Shown here: piece after piece, positions 24,826 through 33,703 of the stretch | Position numbering within the stretch: position 1 is the first letter of the stretch | Layout: every line of letters starts with the position of its first letter | Source: JBGSQR01 sp964509295 | GTDB lineage: Bacteria > Desulfobacterota > Desulfuromonadia > Geobacterales > Pseudopelobacteraceae | Reading direction: 5' to 3' | Length of the DNA stretch: 64,000 bases | NCBI GenBank assembly: GCA_964509295.1 | Contig: CAZDWS010000006.1 | Span: forward strand, 124,001-188,000 | Notes under the pieces: generated by a model | Databases searched by the model: none | What the model saw: the letters and a program-made list of their open reading frames with translations, nothing else | Told to the model about the DNA's origin: nothing | Position numbers and translations under genes: made by a program

Positions 24826-26580
24826 ATGACAATGCTAAAAATAACCATAGACGGTAAAAATACCGAAGTAGCGGAAGGCAGCATGATACTGGATGCCGCC
24901 CGCAAGCTGCATATTGATATCCCCACACTCTGTTTCCTGAAGATGGAAGAGCTGGCTTACAATAATATGCAGGCTTCCTGCCGCATCTGCGTAGTGGAAG
25001 TGGAAGGCAGGAAAAATCTGGCGCCGGCCTGCGCCACGCCGGTTACCGATGGGATGGTGGTGCTGACCCACACGGTGCGGGTGTTGAATGCCCGCAAGAC
25101 CGTGCTGGAGTTGATGCTGTCCGATCACCCAAAGGATTGCCTGGTCTGCTCTAAATCCGGAGAGTGCGAGCTCCAGGATATTGCGGAAAAATTTGCCGTT
25201 CGTGAAGCCAGGTATAACGGCGCCATGTCCACCTACAGGAAGGATTATTCCGCATCAATCATCCGCGATATGGACAAGTGCATCATGTGCCGCCGCTGCG
25301 AAACCATGTGCAACGAGGTGCAGACATGCAATGTGCTTTCCGGAGTCAACAGGGGCTTTGATGCGGTTGTTGCTCCGGCCTTCGAGATGAGTCTGGAGGA
25401 TTCCACCTGTACCTTCTGCGGGCAATGCACCGCTGTCTGCCCGGTCGGCGCACTGGTGGAGCGTGATCATACCTGGGAGGTTGTCAACGCCCTGGCCGAT
25501 CCGGACAAGATCACGGTTGTCCAGACCGCCCCGGCGGTTCGCGCGGCCCTGGGCGAGGAGTTCGGCCTGGAGCCGGGGACTTCCGTAACCGGCAAAATGG
25601 CTGCCGCCTTGAGGAAACTGGGCTTTAACCATATCTTTGATACGGATTTTGCCGCCGACCTGACCATCATGGAGGAAGGGTCCGAGTTCCTGGACCGGCT
25701 GACCCGCTATCTGGATGGCGATAAAACCGTCAAGCTGCCGATACTGACCTCCTGTTGTCCGGCCTGGGTAAATTTCTTCGAACATCAGTTCCCTGACCTG
25801 ATCGACATACCTTCCACGGCCAAGTCGCCGCAGCAGATGTTCGGTTCCATTGCCAAATCATACTATGCCGACATACTGGGTGTGCCGCGTGAAAAGATGG
25901 TGGTTGTATCGATCATGCCCTGCGTGGCAAAGAAGTATGAATGTTCGCGTCCGGAATTTACGGTTAACGGCAATCCCGATGTGGATTACTCCATCACCAC
26001 CCGCGAACTGGCGCGTCTGATCAAGATCATGAACATTGATTTTGTTGATCTGCCGGATGAGGATTTCGATGCCCCGCTTGGCGAGTCCAGCGGCGCGGCC
26101 CCGATTTTCGGGGTGACCGGCGGTGTTATCGAAGCGGCCCTGAGAACCGCCTATGAGCTGGCAACCGGCAAAGAGCTGGAAAAGGTAGAATTCGAAGCTG
26201 TCAGGGGAATGCAGGGAATCAGGTCCGCCAAGGTGCAGGTCGGCGAGCATACCCTGAACATCGGCATCGCCCATGAGCTGGGCAATGCCAGGAAACTGCT
26301 GGACGAGATCAGATCCGGCAAGTCGGAGTACCACGCCATTGAAATCATGTCCTGTCCCGGCGGCTGTATCGGCGGCGCCGGACAGCCGTATCACCACGGC
26401 AATGTGGAACTGCTGAAGAAAAGAACCAGGGCGCTTTATTCAGAGGATTCGGCAAAGAAAATCAGGAAGTCTCACGAAAACCCTTACATCATCGAACTGT
26501 ACGAGAAGTATCTCGGCAAGCCGTTGAGCGAGAAGTCGCATCACCTGCTGCATACACATTATTTCAAGAAGGGGAAATAG
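24826..26580 (+). CDS. hndD: [FeFe] hydrogenase catalytic subunit HndD
   Basis: 584 residues. In order: N-terminal [2Fe-2S] domain (Cys36, 52, 55, 69), a His-Cys3 [4Fe-4S] site (His101, Cys105, 108, 114), a two-[4Fe-4S] ferredoxin domain (Cys152-162 and 195-205), and the H-cluster domain. H-cluster ligands: Cys311 (TSCCPAW), Cys366 (MPCVAKK), Cys510 and Cys514 (MSCPGGC); spacings 55 and 144 equal those of clostridial CpI. Cys310 is the expected proton-relay cysteine. A C-terminal small-subunit-like tail (HENPYIIELYEKYLGKP) is included. All catalytic residues look intact, so an active cytoplasmic hydrogenase is expected. AAGGAG precedes the ATG by 8 nt. Confidence 0.98.
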   Translation: MTMLKITIDGKNTEVAEGSMILDAARKLHIDIPTLCFLKMEELAYNNMQASCRICVVEVEGRKNLAPACATPVTDGMVVLTHTVRVLNARKTVLELMLSDHPKDCLVCSKSGECELQDIAEKFAVREARYNGAMSTYRKDYSASIIRDMDKCIMCRRCETMCNEVQTCNVLSGVNRGFDAVVAPAFEMSLEDSTCTFCGQCTAVCPVGALVERDHTWEVVNALADPDKITVVQTAPAVRAALGEEFGLEPGTSVTGKMAAALRKLGFNHIFDTDFAADLTIMEEGSEFLDRLTRYLDGDKTVKLPILTSCCPAWVNFFEHQFPDLIDIPSTAKSPQQMFGSIAKSYYADILGVPREKMVVVSIMPCVAKKYECSRPEFTVNGNPDVDYSITTRELARLIKIMNIDFVDLPDEDFDAPLGESSGAAPIFGVTGGVIEAALRTAYELATGKELEKVEFEAVRGMQGIRSAKVQVGEHTLNIGIAHELGNARKLLDEIRSGKSEYHAIEIMSCPGGCIGGAGQPYHHGNVELLKKRTRALYSEDSAKKIRKSHENPYIIELYEKYLGKPLSEKSHHLLHTHYFKKGK

Positions 26581-26615
26581 TTTCTTCCGCAAGGGGATGG
26601 GGGATTCAAAGACAA

Positions 26616-26650
26616 CTGCAGCCGGGTGGCAACATCCGGCTGCAGCTTTT
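26616..26650 (+). terminator. Terminator after hndD
   Basis: Perfect 10-bp stem CTGCAGCCGG / CCGGCTGCAG with a 10-nt loop, followed by CTTTT. It ends the hndABCD transcript before the convergent DUF454 gene. Confidence 0.85.
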
Positions 26651-26665
26651 AGGGGATCAGGAGTG

Positions 26666-27088
26666 CTAAACCGGCGGCTCTTCGTCTTCTCCGCTTGTCG
26701 GCAGGCGCAGCAGGTAGAATGTCAGGCAGGCGCCGATGCCGACCAGAAGCAGCTTTACCCAGTAAACTTTGACCAGCAGCAAGGCCGAGATCAGCAGTGA
26801 AACCCAGATCATGACAAGTGCGGAAATCTTTGCCCGCAGCGGCATGCTGGATCCGCTCAGGTAGTTGCGAATCATCGGGCCGAGGTATTTATGATCGACA
26901 AGCCAGGAGTGAAAACGCTCCGAACTGCGCGCAAAGCAGGCCGTAGCAAGCAGCAGAAACGGGACCGTCGGCATTACCGGAACAAATATGCCGATTATGC
27001 CCAGTATGATGGATAACCAGCCGATGCCGATCAGCAGGAGCCTGAGCAGATAACTGTCTACAATTTTTATAGGGTTTTTCAATGACAT
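26666..27088 (-). CDS. DUF454 (YbaN-like) inner-membrane protein
   Basis: 140 residues with three hydrophobic segments (about 15-50 as one long hairpin, 89-106 and 108-127). The family signature GIIGIFVPVMPTVPFLLLATACFARSSERF is clearly present, followed by a helical DHKYLGPMIRNY segment and an acidic tail. Function of the family is unknown to me. It is alone on its strand between hndD and hydE, breaking an otherwise co-directional hydrogenase run. Confidence 0.88.
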   Translation of the reverse strand: MSLKNPIKIVDSYLLRLLLIGIGWLSIILGIIGIFVPVMPTVPFLLLATACFARSSERFHSWLVDHKYLGPMIRNYLSGSSMPLRAKISALVMIWVSLLISALLLVKVYWVKLLLVGIGACLTFYLLRLPTSGEDEEPPV

Positions 27089-27273
27089 GAAGGTAGCTTT
27101 TTTGCCCTGTAACGTGTTTATAATATTGGATTGCTTGCGAAAGACCTGTTAAGGGCTGGCATAACAAAAGAAGTTTACGCTATATTAGCCTTAAATTGAA
27201 GCGACTTGAACGGTTTTAAATAGAATAGGCAGTGACTTTTGACCGGAAACTCTGGAAACGGGAAAATATTCAT

Positions 27274-28335
27274 ATGAACAATCAGCAAATTCTTGATTGG
27301 CTGAGGTGCGAAGAGCAGGACAGGCTGGAAGAACTGTGGCTGGCGGCTGACGAAACACGTCGTCTGAATGTCGGTGATGAGGTTCATCTGCGCGGCCTGC
27401 TGGAGATCTCCAACAGCTGTATCCGCAGATGCGCCTACTGCGGTATCAACGTTGCAAATACATCGGTCGAGCGTTACCGCATGCCGGAAGACGAGATTGT
27501 GGCCTGCGCCGTTGAAGCTGCAGGTTATGGTTACGGCACAATCGTCATGCAGGCCGGTGAGGACCCTGGTATTACGCTGGAGTGGATGGCAAACCTGATC
27601 AGGCGCATCAAGGGCGAAACAGATCTGGCTGTCACGCTGAGCCTTGGGGAGCGGAGCGACGAAGAGTTCAGGGCCTGGAAGGAAGCCGGGGCTGACCGCT
27701 ACCTGCTGCGTTTCGAAACCTCCAACCGCAGGCTGTATGAGCTGATCCATCCCCCGTTGGGCGGTGCTGTGTCGGACCGGATTGAAATGCTGACCAGGCT
27801 GAAACAGATCAGCTACGAGATCGGCAGCGGCGTGATGATCGGCATTCCGGGCCAGACCTGGAAGGATCTGGCCAATGACATAGAAATGTTCAGAACGCTT
27901 GATCTGGATATGATCGGTGTCGGCCCTTTTATCCCGCACCCGGCGACCCCGCTGGGCAGCGGACTCTATCCGGCGGCACCGGAAGGTGAACAGGTGCCTA
28001 ATAATGAGGTCATGACCTACAAGGTTGTTGCCCTGACCCGTCTGGTCTGCCCAAAGGCCAATATTCCAAGCACCACTGCCCTGGCCACTTTGAACAAGAC
28101 TTCCGGTCGTGAGCTTGGTCTGTCGCGTGGCGCCAATATTGTCATGCCCAACATGACACCGCGTAAATACCGGGCGCTGTATGAGCTTTACCCGTCCAAG
28201 GCCTGTATTGATGAAACAGCAGAGGAGTGCCGAAGCTGTATGGCCGGCAGAATCCTTTCCATAGGCAGAACCGTCGGCAAGGGCAGGGGGGATTCGTTGA
28301 ACAATGCAAAAAAGAATCAAACAGAAAAAATCTAA
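27274..28335 (+). CDS. hydE: [FeFe] hydrogenase H-cluster maturase HydE (radical SAM)
   Basis: 353 residues from the ATG at 27274; an upstream GTG at 27232 is possible. Radical-SAM cluster Cys49-x3-Cys53-x2-Cys56 (CIRRCAYC), the MQAGEDPG and RFETSNRRLY segments that are typical of HydE, and the second cluster motif C-x7-C-x2-C near the C-terminus (CIDETAEECRSC). HydE works on the organometallic precursor made by HydG to help build the diiron subcluster. First gene of the hydE-hydG pair, downstream of hndABCD. Confidence 0.96.
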   Translation: MNNQQILDWLRCEEQDRLEELWLAADETRRLNVGDEVHLRGLLEISNSCIRRCAYCGINVANTSVERYRMPEDEIVACAVEAAGYGYGTIVMQAGEDPGITLEWMANLIRRIKGETDLAVTLSLGERSDEEFRAWKEAGADRYLLRFETSNRRLYELIHPPLGGAVSDRIEMLTRLKQISYEIGSGVMIGIPGQTWKDLANDIEMFRTLDLDMIGVGPFIPHPATPLGSGLYPAAPEGEQVPNNEVMTYKVVALTRLVCPKANIPSTTALATLNKTSGRELGLSRGANIVMPNMTPRKYRALYELYPSKACIDETAEECRSCMAGRILSIGRTVGKGRGDSLNNAKKNQTEKI

Positions 28336-28339
28336 GGCG

Positions 28340-28462
28340 GTTTCGCGCGGAGTCGCGGAGGACGCGGAGAAAACCGGATTCAAAATATTTTATTGGTTTA
28401 CCCCAAAAGACTTTATCCGATTATTTTGTTTTTCTCCGCGTTCTTTGCGCCTCCGCGTGATC
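28340..28462 (+). repeat. CGCGGAG-type palindromic repeat between hydE and hydG
   Basis: The left arm contains three CGCGGAG units within about 25 bp and the right arm CTCCGCG...GCGCCTCCGCG in reverse, joined by about 60 AT-rich bases. It resembles the other operon-junction palindromes of this window in design but not in sequence. Confidence 0.8.
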
Positions 28463-28566
28463 AACTGTTTTTTTTCAGGGTTATGACGAATCAGATTTTT
28501 ATCGGATTTTTTCAGATGTCATCCGCGCGCTACGGTTTTAAATGCATGTAAAGGAAAAACATAATT

Positions 28567-29991
28567 ATGAGTAAAATGCCATCACTGGAACTAAGCAAAG
28601 GCGCCGTTGATTTCATCGACGAACCCTATATCAACTCTCTGCTCAACGGAGCAAAGCCGGATGCTGTCCGCGTTCGTGAGATCATTGCCAAGAGCCTCTC
28701 CAAGCAGGCCCTTTCTGTTGAGGAAACCGCAACCCTGCTGCTGGCTGATACACCGGAGCTGATCGAAGAGATCTTTGCGGCAGCCCGGCAACTGAAGAAA
28801 AACGTCTACGGCAACCGCATCGTCCTGTTCGCTCCGCTGTATATCGGTAACGAATGCGTCAATGACTGCAGCTACTGCGCCTTCAAGCGCAGCAATGCCC
28901 TGGCAATCAGGCGCACACTCAGCGAAGCGGATATCCGGCAGCAGGTGGAGGCGCTGGAGAACAACGGGCATAAACGGCTGATCCTGGTTTTTGGCGAGCA
29001 TCAGGCCTATGATGCCGAGTTCATCGCCCGGTCAGTCAAAACAGTCTATGACACGAAAGCCGGTCATGGTGAGATCCGCCGGGTCAATGTCAATGCCGCG
29101 CCGCTGGACCATGAAGGGTACAGGATCGTCAAGGAGTCCGGCATCGGCACCTACCAGATCTTCCACGAAACCTATCACCACGAAACCTACGCCAATTTTC
29201 ATCCGCAGAATACGCGCAAAGGGAACTATCTCTACCGCCTGGACGGGCTCAGTCGTGCTTTTGAGGCCGGTTGCGACGACGTTGGCCTGGGTGTGCTCTT
29301 CGGCCTATACGACTGGCGCTTCGAGGTACTGGGACTGGTCTCCCATGCTCTGCATCTGCAGCAGCGCTTCAATGTCGGTCCGCATACCATCAGTTTTCCA
29401 CGCATGAAGCCGGCGGCAGGCGTGCAGCAGGATGAAAAGTATCTTGTCAACGATGACGACTTCAAGCGGATCATAGCCATCCTGCGCCTGGCAGTTCCTT
29501 ATACCGGCCTGATCCTGACAGCCCGCGAGAATCCGCAGGTCCGTCGCGACTGCATGTCCTTCGGAGTCTCTCAGATCGACGCCGGCAGCCGTATCGAGCT
29601 GGGCGGGTACACCGAGGCCGGCGACGCCCAGGTGATGGAGCGGGAACAGTTTCAGTTGGGCGATGTGCGCTCCCTGGACGAGGTCATGCGCGAACTGATG
29701 ACCGACGGCTATGTCCCCAGTTTCTGCACCTCCTGTTACCGGGTCGGGCGCACAGGCGAGCATTTCATGGAGTTCAGTATCCCCGGTTTTATCAAGGAGT
29801 TCTGTACACCCAATGCGCTGCTGACACTGGAAGAATATCTGGTCGATTATGCCTCGCCGGAGACCCGCGCAGCAGGCGAGAAACTTATTCAGCAGGAGCT
29901 GAGCCAGCTGGCGGATGGAAAGATCAAGGATACTGTGGTCGAACGTCTGAAGCTGATCAGCGAGGGTAAAGATCGGGATTTTTGTTTCTGA
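28567..29991 (+). CDS. hydG: [FeFe] hydrogenase maturase HydG (tyrosine lyase, radical SAM)
   Basis: 474 residues, full length. Radical-SAM motif Cys97-x3-Cys101-x2-Cys104 (CVNDCSYC), the HydG-specific ETYHHETYANFHP stretch, and the C-terminal auxiliary-cluster motif C-x2-C-x22-C (CTSC ... final Cys in IKEFC) with GRTGEHFM. HydG cleaves tyrosine to yield the CO and cyanide ligands of the H-cluster. AAGGAAA precedes the ATG by about 9 nt. 230 bp separates it from hydE, most of it the palindromic repeat. Confidence 0.97.
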   Translation: MSKMPSLELSKGAVDFIDEPYINSLLNGAKPDAVRVREIIAKSLSKQALSVEETATLLLADTPELIEEIFAAARQLKKNVYGNRIVLFAPLYIGNECVNDCSYCAFKRSNALAIRRTLSEADIRQQVEALENNGHKRLILVFGEHQAYDAEFIARSVKTVYDTKAGHGEIRRVNVNAAPLDHEGYRIVKESGIGTYQIFHETYHHETYANFHPQNTRKGNYLYRLDGLSRAFEAGCDDVGLGVLFGLYDWRFEVLGLVSHALHLQQRFNVGPHTISFPRMKPAAGVQQDEKYLVNDDDFKRIIAILRLAVPYTGLILTARENPQVRRDCMSFGVSQIDAGSRIELGGYTEAGDAQVMEREQFQLGDVRSLDEVMRELMTDGYVPSFCTSCYRVGRTGEHFMEFSIPGFIKEFCTPNALLTLEEYLVDYASPETRAAGEKLIQQELSQLADGKIKDTVVERLKLISEGKDRDFCF

Positions 29992-30063
29992 TGGAGACTG
30001 GAATCAGACTTTAGTCTCTTGCAATTTGAGTCTTGCAAAACTTGATTAAGATTGATCTTCCGC

Positions 30064-30173
30064 TAATTCCTTCTCCCTGAGGGAGAAGGTGGCCGAAGGC
30101 CGGATGAGGGGGCAGCAGTGCCATAGAAATTCAACTCTGCCCCCTCACCCTAACCCTCTCCCTCAGGGAGAGG
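30064..30173 (+). repeat. CCCTCACCC/CTCTCCC palindromic repeat, copy 2
   Basis: CCTTCTCCCTGAGGGAGAAGG, GGCCGGATGAGGGGGCAG on the left and CTGCCCCCTCACCC...CCCTCTCCCTCAGGGAGAGGG on the right. The two halves form one long imperfect stem around a 23-bp centre. Same family as 22803-22909. Confidence 0.9.
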
Positions 30174-30185
30174 GAACTTTATAAT

Positions 30186-30240
30186 AAAAGCCCCCTAAAG
30201 TGCGAAACGGCTCTGTTGCACTTGAGGGGGCCTTTTTCTT
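30186..30240. terminator. Bidirectional terminator between hydG and the lactate permease
   Basis: AAAAGCCCCCTAAAGTGC pairs with GCACTTGAGGGGGCCTTTTT (one bulge) around a 14-nt loop. It lies in the convergent gap and would serve both genes. Confidence 0.88.
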
Positions 30241-30258
30241 TTACTGCCTACAATTTTA

Positions 30259-32697
30259 CTAGTGCGGTATTGTGATCATGCTGCCAAGATAAACAAAGAC
30301 CCCCAGGAAAATTACATAACCGACGCAGTATTTCAAGGTCTGCCCCAGTATCTTTCCTTCCGAACCTGTCAGCCCTGTAGCTGCCGTGGCAACGGCAATG
30401 CTCTGCGGTGATATCATCTTGCCGCCGGTTGCCCCTGCCGTGTTTGCCGCCGCCAGCCAGTAAGGATCCACGCCTGTTTGCGAAGCCACCTCAACCTGCA
30501 GCTTTCCAAACAATACGTTGGCGGAAGTGTCGCTGCCGGTTACAAAGGTTCCCAGGGCTCCGATCAGCGGAGAAATCAGCGGGAAGAAAGAGCCGGTTGT
30601 TTTGACAAGTACGACTGCGATAGCTGAAATCATGCCGCTGTAGGCCATGATCTTGGACATTGATACGATACAGAGAACGGTCATGGCAGACTTGGACAGC
30701 TTGTATACGGTCTGGCCGAAGACTCTTGTGATGTCAATGATTCCGGCGCCCTGAATCAAGCCGCCGATGATGGTGGCAAAAATAATCAATGTACCCGGAG
30801 TCGCGATCCATTTGAATACAAACGGTGTCGCTCCGGCACCCTGGTAAATCATTACCGAGGTTTTTATCTTGGCCAGCGCGGTATAAACCGGCTTGACCAG
30901 CGGGCTGCTGCCTAATATGAACACGAGGACCAGAATGTATGGCAGCCAGGCCAGGAAACCCTGTTTAAAGGTAACGGTTTCAGTTTTCTGATCAGCAGTT
31001 CTTTCTTCTTTGTAGAAGACTTTTGCAATTGTGATGGTAACAGCCATACTGCAGATACTGCCCAGCAGTGCCGGCAGTTCGGCGCCGAGATATTTGGCCG
31101 CCAGCAACTCAGGGATGGCAAAAGCCAGACCGGATGCCAGTGATATGCCGACTACGCCTTTCAGCCCCTTGATGCTCTTGGTTGTCAGGACAACCAGCAG
31201 CAGCGGAATGACAATGATAAACAGGGTCAGCTGGATGGCAATCTGATAACTGAGTATGTTTACATCCAGAGTCGTGATCTGGGAAAGTGTCAAAACCGGG
31301 ATGCCGATGGCGCCGAAAGCTGTCGGAACCGTATTGGCGATCAGGCAGATCAGCGCCGCAAAGAGCGGATCGCAGCCCAGCGCCGCCAGAATGCTGGCCG
31401 GGATGGCAACAGCAGTTCCGTAACCGGCCACAGCCTCAAGAAAGCCGCCAAAGCCCCAGGCCAGGATCAGGACCTGGATTCTGCGGTCTGTGGTGATATT
31501 GGCCAGCATGGTTTTGATCGTATCCATGCTTTTGGTGAATATGGCCATGTTGTAGGTGAAGATGGCGGCGACGATTACCAGGACGATCGGCCACAGACCG
31601 AGTGCAATTCCTTCCAGTGTGGCGCTCATTGCGGCAACCGGAGGCATCTTGAACACCATCAGGGCCAGCAGCAGGGTTATAACCAGAGTCCATAATGTTG
31701 TCTGATGGGCCGGCATCTTCAGCACGCCCAGCGAGATCATCAGCCAGGCTATCGGAATCAGGGCCACGAAAAACAGAGTGTAGACCCAGGTAGTATGCGC
31801 ACGGTACTCACCGCAGCCGATCCAGAGATTATCGTTGACCTTGACTACATAGGAGGATTTCTCCTTGCCGTCCCATTTGTAGTCGTACCAGCCGCCGCCG
31901 CTATTGGCTATTTTGATCAGATCCTTGACGAAATATTTGCCGTCGGCATCTTTTATGTCGATCAGGTTTTTACCGACCATTGACGGCTTGGTTGCCAGAG
32001 CCTGATTAACGCCGTTAAAATCATAGGCAAAGATGTACAGGTCGCGTTCAACAAATTTGCCGTTCGATTTGTTGAATTCCACCAGTGCTTTCTGTACGCC
32101 GTTTTTCTGAATGTAAGCCAGCGCCTTATCCACCATGGCCACAGCTTCGTGCTTGTATTCGCCGCAGCCGATCCAGAGCGTGTCATCGACCTTGACCACG
32201 TAGGAGGATTTCTCCAGTCCGTCCCATTTGTAGTCGTACCAGCCGCCCCCTTTTTTGACGATCCGGATCATGTCCTTGATCATGTCCTTGCCGTCGGCAT
32301 CCTTCATGTCGATCAGGTTCTTGCCGACCATGCCGGGGTTGGTTGCCAGGGCCTTATTTACGCCGTAAACATCATAGGCAAACACATACAGATCACGATC
32401 AACAAAAGCGCCATTGGGGTTGTTGAACTCAGCCAGGGCCTTTTCCTTGCCGTTGGCCTTGATGTATGCCAGCGCTTTTTCCACCATGGCGACAGCTTCG
32501 CTTTTTCTTTCACCGGCTGTTGCCGGTGCCGCCGCCGCAGAAGCAAGCGGGGTGTTAAAAAACAGTACTGCCAGTAAAATTGCTGCTGCTGAAGAAAAAG
32601 AGTTTTTCTTCAGGGGGGACATCTTCAACATGCTTAAAGAAGGCATCAGCCAGGCAATAAGTATGAATGCAATCAGTGACAAAACATACACGTTCAT
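30259..32697 (-). CDS. Lactate permease (LctP family) with two N-terminal Cache domains
   Basis: 812 residues from the ATG at 32697 (AGAGGG about 9 nt upstream); the ordinary LctP length is about 550. The C-terminal 500 residues are a normal lactate permease (FGGFLEAVAGYGTAVAIPASIL, IANTVPTAFGAIGIP, TGSDTSANVLFG, GATGGKMISPQS). The N-terminal part is new: residues 65-181 and 182-298 are two tandem Cache-like sensor domains about 75% identical (29 differences in 117), each ending in GGGWYDYKWDG...LWIGCGEY. They are flanked by two related hydrophobic hairpins (residues 4-48 and 306-350, both with IAWLM-x-SL-x2-LKM). I infer periplasmic ligand-sensing domains built into the transporter. Confidence 0.92.
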   Translation of the reverse strand: MNVYVLSLIAFILIAWLMPSLSMLKMSPLKKNSFSSAAAILLAVLFFNTPLASAAAAPATAGERKSEAVAMVEKALAYIKANGKEKALAEFNNPNGAFVDRDLYVFAYDVYGVNKALATNPGMVGKNLIDMKDADGKDMIKDMIRIVKKGGGWYDYKWDGLEKSSYVVKVDDTLWIGCGEYKHEAVAMVDKALAYIQKNGVQKALVEFNKSNGKFVERDLYIFAYDFNGVNQALATKPSMVGKNLIDIKDADGKYFVKDLIKIANSGGGWYDYKWDGKEKSSYVVKVNDNLWIGCGEYRAHTTWVYTLFFVALIPIAWLMISLGVLKMPAHQTTLWTLVITLLLALMVFKMPPVAAMSATLEGIALGLWPIVLVIVAAIFTYNMAIFTKSMDTIKTMLANITTDRRIQVLILAWGFGGFLEAVAGYGTAVAIPASILAALGCDPLFAALICLIANTVPTAFGAIGIPVLTLSQITTLDVNILSYQIAIQLTLFIIVIPLLLVVLTTKSIKGLKGVVGISLASGLAFAIPELLAAKYLGAELPALLGSICSMAVTITIAKVFYKEERTADQKTETVTFKQGFLAWLPYILVLVFILGSSPLVKPVYTALAKIKTSVMIYQGAGATPFVFKWIATPGTLIIFATIIGGLIQGAGIIDITRVFGQTVYKLSKSAMTVLCIVSMSKIMAYSGMISAIAVVLVKTTGSFFPLISPLIGALGTFVTGSDTSANVLFGKLQVEVASQTGVDPYWLAAANTAGATGGKMISPQSIAVATAATGLTGSEGKILGQTLKYCVGYVIFLGVFVYLGSMITIPH

Positions 32698-33703
32698 AAT
32701 TTGTTCCCTCTTTCTTTTGCATGGAAAAAAACGGAGTTGAATCTTTCCATGTGTACAAAATGTTTTTAGATGTTTCGAACCGGAAAGGCACTCTGGTTCT
32801 AGTCGGCAACTTGAAAACCGGCATCTACTGATCGAGGCCATAAATAATCATCACCCCGTCACTGTTTTGCAGCAGCGGGGAAATATATTGATTCACAGCC
32901 AATTCAAGCATTTTGGGGATGGACTCTGATTGCTTCTGCGAAGGTAGGACTGACGGGGAAATACGCGGTAATACAACTGCCTGTGCTGTTGGAACCGGGT
33001 GGATTCTGCCCACGCGGCAGCGCATTGCGAACACCTTGGCTGTGATGGATCACTTCAGTGTGATTAGATGTATCATGGCCAGGTGGTGGTAGTGTTCGCA
33101 AGCTGGGGTTCGACAAAGCAAATGGGGTGGAGGTCAATAGGATTTTGTTGGAATGCTGCACTGCAAACAACACAAAAATCAGGGGGAAATCCTTCGCGGA
33201 AGAGGTCCAAAGTACTTAAACGCCTGTACAGCAGGATGAGACGGTTTACAAAGTAATGCTTTTCATGGAACGGCTTGCAACGGTCATTTTTTCTCTGTGG
33301 ATCGGCACAGGGATGAGCGGTTGCATCTGGCGGCATCTGAGTACATCGGTACGGGCGGTTTTACTTGGTTTTTGCCAACACGTCTGTCTACATCTCTCGA
33401 GATGCCGGATCAACTAGTTTAAGAAAGATCAAAATAATAAATGCATCGGAAATACGCCTTCAATTGTTTTGGGTGCCCAGATTGAACCGTGATTGGCCAT
33501 ACCAATTGACATATTTCCTAGAGGCAATATCAACCACGGGCAATCTATTTGTCAACTGATTTTCACTGTAAAACCAGCGGCAGAGCAAGTGTGGCTTGAA
33601 CTTTCAAAACAATATCAGACTCTTGGCGACTTACTTTAAAATAAATAAAATAATGGAATATGCTGGTTAATAAAATAGTTCTCATGGTTTGACAGGGCTG
33701 TGA
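32698..33703. other. Gap of about 1 kb upstream of the lactate permease, no supportable gene
   Basis: Short open frames exist on both strands, but none has a family signature, a good ribosome-binding site or consistent coding character. The minus-strand frame 33034-32825 (ends in SDGVMIIYGLDQ) could be a gene remnant. The only clear element is the operator-like palindrome at 33492-33506 with a promoter-like TTGACA beside it. Confidence 0.6.
33492..33555 (-). promoter_or_regulatory. FadR/PdhR/LldR-like operator next to a minus-strand promoter
   Basis: Read on the minus strand, ATTGGTATGGCCAAT (33506-33492) differs by one base from the PdhR palindrome ATTGGTATGACCAAT. Just upstream are TTGACA (33555-33550) and, 18 nt on, GATATT. 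A leftward promoter with its operator at about +10 to +25 is plausible, directed toward the lactate permease about 800 bp away. Confidence 0.45.

Noticed and set aside
27175..28383. 402-codon open frame antisense to hydE
   Set aside because: It mirrors the hydE frame exactly, has no known motif or ribosome-binding site, and hydE itself is certain.
32825..33034. Minus-strand 69-codon frame ending SDGVMIIYGLDQ
   Set aside because: Could be the 3' end of a decayed gene, but there is no homologue I recognise and the frame is not continuous upstream.
33257..33418. Short plus-strand frame beginning MLFMERLATVIFSLW, lipoprotein-like
   Set aside because: 53 codons, poor ribosome-binding site, and no family; not supportable as a gene.
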